A program made the position numbers and the translations under genes. The notes under the pieces are model-generated. The model saw only the letters and a list, made by a program, of their open reading frames with translations. It was not told where the DNA came from and did not search any database. Shown piece by piece: positions 1 through 5,362 of a stretch of 5,362 nt of DNA. This stretch comes from an uncultured Lachnospiraceae bacterium (GTDB lineage: Bacteria; Bacillota_A; Clostridia; Lachnospirales; Lachnospiraceae), in the NCBI GenBank assembly GCA_910588595.1, contig CAJUQU010000284.1, forward strand, positions 1 through 5,362, given 5' to 3'. The stretch's first letter is position 1; every line of letters begins with the position of its first letter.

Positions 1-1
1 A

Positions 2-367
2 AATAATAACCCTAAATGTAAAGGGACTGGGGAATTGACATTATTGGATTTTCTGGAGGCGGCTGATGGCAGGGGAAGCGGTCTTGCTGAAAAAAGGTTT
101 GCACTGGCAGGCGGCGGCACGCTGACTTGTCCGATTTTAACAACGGGCGGTTATGGTGCTGTGATTGAATGCCAGGGTGTAAAAGCCCTGTCAAACACAG
201 GCAATGGGTGGAGTTATGAAATGACACCTGCAGAGCTTGCCAAAAAGAATGAATTTTATGCTATCTATTGGGCAGAGTATCGCTCTGTTAAGAATAGCGC
301 AGGGGCAGAGCTTTCAGAATTGCCGGATTATCTGGAGGAGAAGCCCTCTTTTGACAGGAAAGCATAA
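2..367 (+). CDS. C-terminal part of an unrecognised protein, truncated by the left edge
   Basis: The frame is open from the first bases of the window to a TAA at 365-367, giving 121 visible residues. A TTG at 35 could be called as a start, but no stop precedes it and no Shine-Dalgarno fits, so the gene almost certainly begins outside the window. The visible part starts with an Asn-rich stretch and a CKGTGE motif, then a Gly/Ala-rich region, and ends in a charged tail (ELPDYLEEKPSFDRKA). No signal peptide or membrane segment is visible. I do not recognise the family. The style recalls accessory proteins of Clostridia integrative elements, but that is only an impression. Base composition is higher in G+C than in the genes downstream, and an 89-base gap separates it from the ABC ATPase, so it is probably not part of the same unit. 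Confidence 0.7.
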   Translation, partial: NNNPKCKGTGELTLLDFLEAADGRGSGLAEKRFALAGGGTLTCPILTTGGYGAVIECQGVKALSNTGNGWSYEMTPAELAKKNEFYAIYWAEYRSVKNSAGAELSELPDYLEEKPSFDRKA

Positions 368-412
368 ACAGGCGGCCAGAACATATTATTTCGCCACAGC
401 AGGCATTACATA

Positions 413-429
413 CCAGATTTCCAATCTGG
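413..429. repeat. Short inverted repeat in the ABC gene leader
   Basis: CCAGATT at 413-419 and AATCTGG at 423-429 form a perfect 7-bp inverted repeat with a 3-base centre. It lies 11 bases before the Shine-Dalgarno of the ABC ATPase gene. It is followed by an A-run rather than a T-run, so it is not a rightward intrinsic terminator. It could be an operator half-site pair or a small leader hairpin. A repeat of this size is also expected about once or twice by chance in a window of this length. Confidence 0.3.
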
Positions 430-456
430 AAAAAACTCAAAAGGAGTCAACACAAA

Positions 457-1371
457 ATGGAATATGTACTAAAAACGAATCATCTCACGAAAACCATAGG
501 AGGGAAAGATATTGTCAGCGACATTGAACTTCATGTGAAAAAGGGGGAGATTTACGGTTTCCTCGGTCCCAATGGAGCAGGAAAAACTTCCATTATGAAA
601 ATGATGACAAATTTATGGAAGCCTACTTCGGGGACAATAGAACTTTTTGGAGAAACGGTAACTCCCAAATCCTATGAAATCTTAAAACGTATGGGCAGCA
701 TTATTGAATTTCCTGCTTTTTATGAACACATGACGGGTAAGGAGAATCTGCAAATTCATTGTGAATATATGGGTTTTTCTGATTTTTCAAGCATTGAGAA
801 AACACTGGATCTTCTTGATCTGGCGGATGCTGCGGATAAATTGGTAAAAAGCTATTCATTGGGAATGAAGGAGCGTTTGGGAATTGCAAGGGCTATTTTA
901 TGCAAGCCGGAGCTGTTAATTTTAGATGAACCCACGAATGGGCTTGATCCTGCCGGAATGAAGCAGGTCCGTGATCTGTTAAAGCGTTTGTCCAGAGAAC
1001 AGGGCGTTACAGTGATCATTTCCAGCCATATCCTATCTGAAATAGAGAGCATTGCTGATACAGTCGGCATTATTCATCATGGTAAAATGATGAAAGAAGT
1101 CAGCATGAAGGATATTGAGGAAATGAATCAGAATTATATCGAAGTAGCTGTTTCTGATACAAAAAGAGCAACACACATTTTGATAGAGAAATTAAACCTT
1201 TCCAATTTCAAAGTTGTTGATGATGACAAAGTGCGTATTTATGACCACGATGCGAGTACCCAGGTAATATCCAAGGCGTTTGCGCTTAATGATGTTGAAA
1301 TAATGGCTATCGGCAAAAATACGGAGACACTGGAAGATTATTTCCTGAAGTTGACAGGAGGTGTGGAATAA
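457..1371 (+). CDS. ABC transporter ATP-binding protein, BcrA/LanF type
   Basis: A 304-residue cytoplasmic ATPase that would power export by the membrane protein encoded next. Visible motifs are Walker A GPNGAGKT (37-44), the signature SLGMK (134-138), Walker B LLILDEP (153-159) with catalytic Glu158, the D-loop (161-165) and the switch His191. Where most ABC ATPases have a Q-loop glutamine, this one has Glu84 in SIIEFPAFYEHMTGKENL. That E-loop is known from lantibiotic-immunity (LanF) and bacitracin (BcrA) ATPases. Length matches BcrA at about 306 residues. Residues 225-304 form the usual C-terminal extension. The ATG start is supported by AAGGAG at 441-446, ten bases upstream. The substrate is inferred to be a membrane-active peptide antibiotic or a lipid-linked compound. 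A housekeeping exporter cannot be excluded, so no symbol is assigned. Confidence 0.93.
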   Translation: MEYVLKTNHLTKTIGGKDIVSDIELHVKKGEIYGFLGPNGAGKTSIMKMMTNLWKPTSGTIELFGETVTPKSYEILKRMGSIIEFPAFYEHMTGKENLQIHCEYMGFSDFSSIEKTLDLLDLADAADKLVKSYSLGMKERLGIARAILCKPELLILDEPTNGLDPAGMKQVRDLLKRLSREQGVTVIISSHILSEIESIADTVGIIHHGKMMKEVSMKDIEEMNQNYIEVAVSDTKRATHILIEKLNLSNFKVVDDDKVRIYDHDASTQVISKAFALNDVEIMAIGKNTETLEDYFLKLTGGVE

Positions 1372-2060
1372 TGCTTAATCTGATCAGGCTGGAATGGAAG
1401 AAAAACAATATCGGAAAATATATCCGCAATGCTGCCATTATGACATTTGTTCTGCTGTTTTTCATTCTTTTAATGGCGGGAGAATTGGACGCTGACACGT
1501 CTATGGAGGCTTATAATGGAAGTGTGGTAAATACTACTGTTGATTTATTTACCCATATGGGATACATAGTATTCACAGGTGTAATGATAGCTTCTTTTAT
1601 AGTCGGGGCATACGAAAAAAAGACGATCAATCTGATGTTTTCTTATCCCATTAAACGGCAGACAGTTTTGATGTCAAAAGTTTTGGCTGTCTGGATTTTT
1701 AACTTTGTGGCATTAACATTAAGCAAGATATTGATTTATGCTATATTGTTGTGTACGAAATCCTTAACGAATATATCCGGGAGCAGTATCCAATTTGCAA
1801 TGCCGTCTTTCTGGCTGAATATCGTCATCAGTTCGATAGCAATGGTTAGCGTAAGTTTCATTGCATTACTCATTGGATTGAAAATGAAATCGGGTAAAGC
1901 TGCAATCATTACGTCCGTGATCCTCGTATGCGTCACACAGGGAAATGTTGGAACCTATACATTAGTCGGCAATGCCCCGTTTTATGCACTGTTATTTGTG
2001 CTTGCGGGTTTGTCAGTCATTTTATCAATTTATAATGTTGAAACAAAAGATGTAATGTGA
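1371..2060 (+). CDS. ABC-2 type transporter permease, BcrB/LanE-like
   Basis: A 229-residue integral membrane protein, the translocation partner of the preceding ATPase. About six hydrophobic segments can be read at residues 20-37, 63-81, 103-128, 147-170, 176-190 and 202-221. The short charged N-terminus (RLEWKKNN) and the cytoplasmic loop YEKKTINLMFSYPIKR after segment 2 are typical of ABC-2 permeases of peptide-resistance exporters. This loop style is thought to contact the ATPase. The size is close to BcrB at about 233 residues. The ATG overlaps the TAA of the ATPase gene by one base (TAATG), with AGGAGG at 1356-1361 inside the upstream gene, so translation is probably coupled. Only one permease is present, so the pore would have to be a homodimer unless a second subunit lies elsewhere. 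Confidence 0.9.
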   Translation: MLNLIRLEWKKNNIGKYIRNAAIMTFVLLFFILLMAGELDADTSMEAYNGSVVNTTVDLFTHMGYIVFTGVMIASFIVGAYEKKTINLMFSYPIKRQTVLMSKVLAVWIFNFVALTLSKILIYAILLCTKSLTNISGSSIQFAMPSFWLNIVISSIAMVSVSFIALLIGLKMKSGKAAIITSVILVCVTQGNVGTYTLVGNAPFYALLFVLAGLSVILSIYNVETKDVM

Positions 2061-2092
2061 ATATGCGAAAGCAGTCATGTTGGAGAATAGGA

Positions 2093-2121
2093 TTGGCATG
2101 GGAAACCGTCATGTATGTTAT
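2093..2121 (+). promoter_or_regulatory. Candidate sigma-70/SigA-type promoter
   Basis: TTGGCA at 2093-2098 (5 of 6 matches to the -35 consensus) lies 17 bases before TGTTAT at 2116-2121 (4 of 6 to the -10 consensus). This would place the transcript start about 40-50 bases before the 167-residue gene and separate its expression from the transporter pair. The -10 match is imperfect and the call rests on inspection alone. Confidence 0.3.
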
Positions 2122-2177
2122 AAGTGGGGGCAGTATTAGCATAAATCAAAGTAACTCGTAGAATTGGAGGAGTGAAA

Positions 2178-2681
2178 ATGGGTATCAGCGGAATAGCAGC
2201 AGACTATTATCAGGCGGGATATGTGAACAGTAAATCCGCAAAAGTAGAAGAAGGGAAGAATTTTGCGGAGATCGTTGAACAGAAATCAGTGGAGGCAGAT
2301 AAACAATATTGTCTGGACAGGGCATCCGAAGCATTCGATACAATAGGAGCATATGCGCCTGATGAAGTAAGGCAGGCGTGGATGGAAGCATCGGAACAAA
2401 CAGGCTCAAATGGGTTTTCCATAACCAGTGATGGGAAGCATTTTCATATTCCCAAATTGTTGGTACAACATGCCATTAGATGGTATAACGGCGAGGTCGA
2501 TCCGGATAATATATTGGGAAATTCCGTTGAAAGTGCAATCAGGGTTGCGGAAAAAGCGTTATATGATATAGATCATCCGCTTCCCGGTACGCCGGCAAAA
2601 AGTATAGAGGTGCAGCAAGAGATTATGAAAGAGCGCGCATTTTATGTAGCTTTTCTTGAAAAACTGCAACAACTTTCATGA
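2178..2681 (+). CDS. Conserved-looking soluble protein of unknown function, 167 residues
   Basis: An intact gene whose family I cannot name. A GTG at 2172 and an ATG at 2178 are both in frame. The strong GGAGG at 2166-2170 sits seven bases before the ATG but touches the GTG, so ATG is chosen. The protein starts MGISGIAADYYQAGY, has no signal peptide or membrane segment, and looks mostly alpha-helical. Residues 22-55 are charged, 60-75 (APDEVRQAWMEASEQT) look like a helix, and 87-108 and 115-132 are further helices. A Pro-rich turn (HPLPGTPAK, 133-141) precedes a C-terminal helix (143-167). I have the impression of a paralogous Lachnospiraceae family with an APDEVRQAW-like motif and a closing FYVAFLEKL helix, but cannot confirm it. 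It follows the permease gene by 117 bases and may have its own promoter. Confidence 0.8.
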   Translation: MGISGIAADYYQAGYVNSKSAKVEEGKNFAEIVEQKSVEADKQYCLDRASEAFDTIGAYAPDEVRQAWMEASEQTGSNGFSITSDGKHFHIPKLLVQHAIRWYNGEVDPDNILGNSVESAIRVAEKALYDIDHPLPGTPAKSIEVQQEIMKERAFYVAFLEKLQQLS

Positions 2682-2766
2682 TAATACTAGGACTTAGCAC
2701 AGGCGGCTTTGAATGACATAGGTTGTCTTGTATCAAATTGACAGACAGAGAAGGGAGTAGTTTTTT

Positions 2767-3570
2767 ATGAAAAAATCAATTACAGCAGGTTTGGCATTAC
2801 TATGTGTATGCATGATAATACTGGGAGGATGCTCTTCTGCTCCTGAAACAAAAACTTTTTCGTTTGAAAGTCCTCAAAAAATCACTGTCACATCTATTAG
2901 TGGAGAGAAGAAGGAAGTCACGGACGAAGATATAATGCAGCAGATTACGGACAATATTACATCTATTCAGTTTGAAAGAGGAGAATCGAGCGAAGATACA
3001 AACGGCTTTGGTTCCATGATTTCATGGTATGATATGAATGGCGATGTGATGGAAACTATCTCCGTTATGAGTGATGACACGATCATATACAACAGCTATT
3101 TCTGGACAGCTATGAACGGAAGTATTGATATGGAAGTGATAAGTGATGTTCTGTCAACAATTTTGGAAGCTAATCAAGACGGTCAAGAAGATTGGGAAGA
3201 TAAGGCGCTTCTGGAAGAGTATGCGGCTTATGGTATTGAAAAAGAGGATAATTTCTATTATTACCAGGGTGAGTTGGTATATATTATCAAGGATGAGCGT
3301 CCTGACAGTTCCGTTTATAGGCTTAATACAGATTCAAAAGGAGCAGTCAGCATTAAGGTTATCCGGAATGCAGGGGGAGAAATCACGAGTGTTACTTATA
3401 TGACTGAGGAAGAAGTGGCAAAGGCATTGCCCAGGATTTTAGGTGGCGCGTCCTACTTAGATGGTGCAACAATGGAAGAGACAGAATATTCTGATATCAA
3501 TGCCGAAGAATTAGCGGATACATTTGGTATTATGGTTTCATTGCCAGAGAATACAAATTTGCAATCATAG
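2767..3570 (+). CDS. Lipoprotein of unknown function, 267 residues
   Basis: The N-terminus has a classic lipoprotein signal: positively charged MKK, a hydrophobic core at about residues 7-19, and a lipobox LGGC with lipidated Cys22. The mature protein should be anchored to the outer face of the membrane. Residues 30-130 form one module (ITVTSISGEKKEVTDEDI, then GFGSMISWYDMNGDV and DDTIIYNSYFW) resembling small lipoprotein domains of the DUF5301 sort, tentatively. Residues 145-222 form a second module (EEYAAYGIEKEDNFYYYQGE to SVTYMTEEEVAKAL). Its style recalls extracellular C-terminal regions of some Clostridia BlaR1/M56-type proteins, which is an impression only. No catalytic motif is seen. 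AAGGGAG at 2751-2757 supports the ATG. It is followed after 83 bases by another, unrelated lipoprotein gene. Confidence 0.88.
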   Translation: MKKSITAGLALLCVCMIILGGCSSAPETKTFSFESPQKITVTSISGEKKEVTDEDIMQQITDNITSIQFERGESSEDTNGFGSMISWYDMNGDVMETISVMSDDTIIYNSYFWTAMNGSIDMEVISDVLSTILEANQDGQEDWEDKALLEEYAAYGIEKEDNFYYYQGELVYIIKDERPDSSVYRLNTDSKGAVSIKVIRNAGGEITSVTYMTEEEVAKALPRILGGASYLDGATMEETEYSDINAEELADTFGIMVSLPENTNLQS

Positions 3571-3653
3571 GAGAAGTTAAAGAAATTTCTGAATCTATTC
3601 CCAAAGTTGCATTGAGCATTATCTATAAGCTGGACTGACTGAAAGGAGGCAGT

Positions 3654-4667
3654 ATGGGAAAACGAATAGCATTTACTATAGTAACAGCATGTGTTTTGTT
3701 GATAACAGGGTGTGGAGCTTCAAACAGTGCAGAGACTCCCGCTGGTGCAGATAGTCAAATGTCGGAAAATGCCGGACAGAACGATACAGAGGAAAACATA
3801 GCAACAGATGGTATTGCAGACTATCCGGCAGCGATTATGGTAAATGACACGGTTTATCTGGTAGAGGGTAATCCTATGCCCACAGAAGTTGATGAAAGTG
3901 CGATTATCGGATATACAGAGTCATATACAGGTACTTTTCCGGAAAATAACGGAGAAACTAATTTTAATCCTGAATTGGGAATGCCATATGCACAAGTGGA
4001 GGGCGGAATAGCAGTTTTATATAAGAACGAATGGTATTTAGGCACTCCATTTTATAATGAAAATGCTATTACCTTTACTGGGATAATCGTTGACCATACT
4101 GTTGAGTCATTAGTGCCTGTTGTTTGTGTAAAAACGCTGGGAGAAGAAGTAATTCCGTATGAAGTGGTATTTTTTGAATTGCCGGAAGGTGAAGAAGATT
4201 GGGCATTAAAGATAGGTGCAGAAGTGCTTATTACTTGTTCCGGTGATTTTACAGAGCCGGCACCGCACTATGGAACACTTATCTCCATAAGAAATGCGGA
4301 TACCGATGTATTATTACCGTTGGACGGAGTAACGATGGAAGTGACAGAATGTTCCGATACCAGTGTTACCGTCAGGATTGTGAATGACACAGATAAGGAT
4401 ATACAGTGTGGAGAGGACTTCTGTCTGGAAATGCAGGATGAAGAAACTGGTGAGTGGAGGGAACTGGATGAAGTAATTGACAATGCTGCTTTTAATGCGA
4501 TTGCTTATATGGTTCAGAAAGATTCACCCTATGAAGCGGTTATTGACTTTGAATGGCTCTATGGGAAGCTGGAACCGGGCAGATACCGTATTGTAAAAAC
4601 TGTTACGGATTTTAGGGGAACCGGGGATTTTACAGATTATACTTTTATAGCGGAATTTAGCATTTAA
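3654..4667 (+). CDS. Lipoprotein with probable C-terminal immunoglobulin-like domain
   Basis: A 337-residue protein with a lipoprotein signal: MGKR, a hydrophobic core, and a lipobox ITGC with Cys20. A low-complexity Ser/Ala/Glu/Asn linker (21-52) follows, typical of surface-exposed tethers. Residues 56-130 form a beta-rich module (YPAAIMVNDTVYLVEG to GGIAVLYKNEWYLGTP) of a type I associate with Clostridia lipoproteins. Residues 138-213 look like a small beta-barrel, perhaps of the DUF3221/OB-fold sort. Residues 222-337 resemble the bacterial Ig-like domain found at the end of many Firmicutes lipoproteins, with the diagnostic stretch FEWLYGKLEPGRYRIVK (299-315) and a closing FIAEFSI strand. 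AAAGGAGG at 3642-3649 supports the ATG, with a rather short four-base spacer. The role is unknown. Binding or sensing at the cell surface is more likely than catalysis. Confidence 0.88.
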   Translation: MGKRIAFTIVTACVLLITGCGASNSAETPAGADSQMSENAGQNDTEENIATDGIADYPAAIMVNDTVYLVEGNPMPTEVDESAIIGYTESYTGTFPENNGETNFNPELGMPYAQVEGGIAVLYKNEWYLGTPFYNENAITFTGIIVDHTVESLVPVVCVKTLGEEVIPYEVVFFELPEGEEDWALKIGAEVLITCSGDFTEPAPHYGTLISIRNADTDVLLPLDGVTMEVTECSDTSVTVRIVNDTDKDIQCGEDFCLEMQDEETGEWRELDEVIDNAAFNAIAYMVQKDSPYEAVIDFEWLYGKLEPGRYRIVKTVTDFRGTGDFTDYTFIAEFSI

Positions 4668-4739
4668 AGAAGAAGTACAGTACACGCTTTGAAGGGTGTT
4701 GTTGATAAAACTGGAAGCTAATAGAGGAACGTGACAATT

Positions 4740-5276
4740 ATGGAAAAGAAACTGGTTGTAAATGAAAAAGAGTATGAAATATTCAAGTTATTAGGAAAGG
4801 GAAAAGGTGGGTATTCTTATCTGGCAAGCGACGGAACTCAAAAGTACGTTCTCAAGCAAATCCATCATGAACCTTGTGACTATTACCAGTTTGGGAATAA
4901 GGTTGAGGCAGAAATAAACGACTATAATCGGCTAAAGGAAATCGGGATAAAGATTCCTGTTATGATTGATGTTGATGTAAAGAATGAACGCATTTTAAAA
5001 GAGTTTATTGACGGTGATACCATTTACGAGTTGATTTTGCAGGATAAGATGAAATCCGTTTATGTCGATCAGTTGCGCAGTATGTGTGCTTTACTATATG
5101 CTGCCCATATAAATATAGATTATTTTCCGACAAACTTTGTAGTGCAGAATGAAGTAATTTATTATATTGATTTTGAGTGCAATGAATACATGGATGAATG
5201 GAATTTTGAAAATTGGGGCATTAAATACTGGTCAAAAACTCCTGAGTTCCTGCAATATGTGAAAGAACATACATGA
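4740..5276 (+). CDS. Minimal protein-kinase-like protein, 178 residues
   Basis: A compact protein of the protein-kinase/aminoglycoside-phosphotransferase fold, expected to move the ATP gamma-phosphate to an unidentified substrate in the cytoplasm. Visible elements are the glycine-rich loop LGKGKGGYSYLA (18-29), the ATP-anchoring Lys39 in YVLKQI, the helix-C Glu58, a hinge around LKEFIDGDTI (86-95), catalytic Asp127 and Asn132 in NIDYFPTN with the canonical D+5 spacing, and a metal-binding Asp144 in YIDFE replacing DFG. The usual HRD histidine is Asn125-Ile126 here. Only 34 residues follow Asp144, so most of a normal C-lobe is missing, as in Bud32/RIO-like small kinases. A GTG at 4731 is in frame, but AGAGGA at 4723-4728 fits the ATG at 4740 better. 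The next gene starts 34 bases downstream. Confidence 0.82.
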   Translation: MEKKLVVNEKEYEIFKLLGKGKGGYSYLASDGTQKYVLKQIHHEPCDYYQFGNKVEAEINDYNRLKEIGIKIPVMIDVDVKNERILKEFIDGDTIYELILQDKMKSVYVDQLRSMCALLYAAHINIDYFPTNFVVQNEVIYYIDFECNEYMDEWNFENWGIKYWSKTPEFLQYVKEHT

Positions 5277-5310
5277 TTCAGGTTTTAATCTGTGTGAAAG
5301 GTGACAGCCT

Positions 5311-5362
5311 ATGAACGATAATAAATCTGCATTTAGGTCAGACGAGTATGATAGAAAAATCA
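5311..5362 (+). CDS. Start of a possible class I SAM-dependent methyltransferase, cut by the right edge
   Basis: An ATG at 5311 preceded by AAAGGTGA at 5297-5304, six bases upstream, opens a frame that runs through the right edge (17 codons, MNDNKSAFRSDEYDRKI). The short N-terminus with a Phe, a Ser/Asp pair and EYDRKI resembles the opening of many small Firmicutes class I SAM-dependent methyltransferases. The SAM-binding GxGxG motif would lie beyond the window, so the assignment is tentative. Its 34-base distance from the kinase-like gene suggests one transcript. Confidence 0.5.
   Translation, partial: MNDNKSAFRSDEYDRKI

Noticed and set aside
351..389. TTGACA at 351 with TATTAT at 384 as a promoter for the exporter genes
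   Set aside because: The spacer would be 27 bases, far from the usual 16-18, so the pair is not supported.
237..527. Open frame of 96 codons bridging the first gene and the ABC ATPase
   Set aside because: It overlaps both genes in another frame, has no suitable ribosome binding site at its ATG, and its Arg/Gln/His-rich translation looks like shadow coding.
852..1070. Minus-strand open frame within the ABC ATPase gene
   Set aside because: It is antisense to the conserved signature and Walker B region of the ATPase. The other minus-strand frames likewise lie opposite real genes and lack start signals.
2738..2766. Perfect TTGACA just upstream of the first lipoprotein gene as a -35 box
   Set aside because: Any -10 at the right distance would fall on the T-run or the start codon, so the transcript would begin inside the gene and lose the ribosome binding site.
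3143..3403. Open frame of 86 codons inside the first lipoprotein gene
   Set aside because: It is fully contained in a well-supported lipoprotein gene. Its translation is biased to Ile, Lys and Arg as expected of a shifted frame, and no ribosome binding site precedes it.
3581..3590. Perfect 10-base palindrome AGAAATTTCT in the gap between the lipoprotein genes
   Set aside because: About five such palindromes are expected by chance in this length of sequence, it does not extend further, and no T-run follows.

Overview
The window reads as a piece of low-GC Bacillota chromosome, most likely a gut-type Clostridia (Lachnospiraceae-like) genome. This is inferred from strong AGGAGG-type ribosome binding sites, AT-rich coding sequence, lysine- and glutamate-rich proteins, and two lipoproteins of a style common in that group. 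All genes that can be supported lie on the + strand. No RNA gene, CRISPR array, insertion sequence or complete mobile element was found.

Left edge (1-367): the C-terminal part of an unrecognised protein. Its reading frame is open through the left edge. It is markedly richer in G+C than what follows (about 56% at 61-180, against about 33% in the permease at 1681-1800, hand-counted), so a segment boundary may lie between it and the transporter genes.

457-2060: a two-gene ABC exporter of the BcrAB/LanF type. The ATPase carries every nucleotide-binding motif and has glutamate in place of the usual Q-loop glutamine, as in bacitracin and lantibiotic self-protection ATPases. The six-segment permease overlaps it by one base. 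Together they would be expected to move a membrane-active peptide or lipid substrate out of the membrane. No peptide precursor, sensor kinase or response regulator is visible.

2178-4667: a 167-residue soluble protein of unknown function, then two unrelated lipoproteins of 267 and 337 residues. The second appears to end in an immunoglobulin-like domain. Gaps of about 80-120 bases separate these genes and no convincing intrinsic terminator was seen in them, so read-through is possible. The best promoter candidate is upstream of the 167-residue gene.

4740-5362: a very small protein-kinase-fold protein with its catalytic residues intact, followed 34 bases later by the first 17 codons of a gene whose N-terminus resembles small class I SAM-dependent methyltransferases.

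No complete undescribed system can be demonstrated here. The items most worth following are the minimal kinase with its possible methyltransferase partner, the unknown 167-residue protein next to the exporter, and the E-loop exporter with only one permease.
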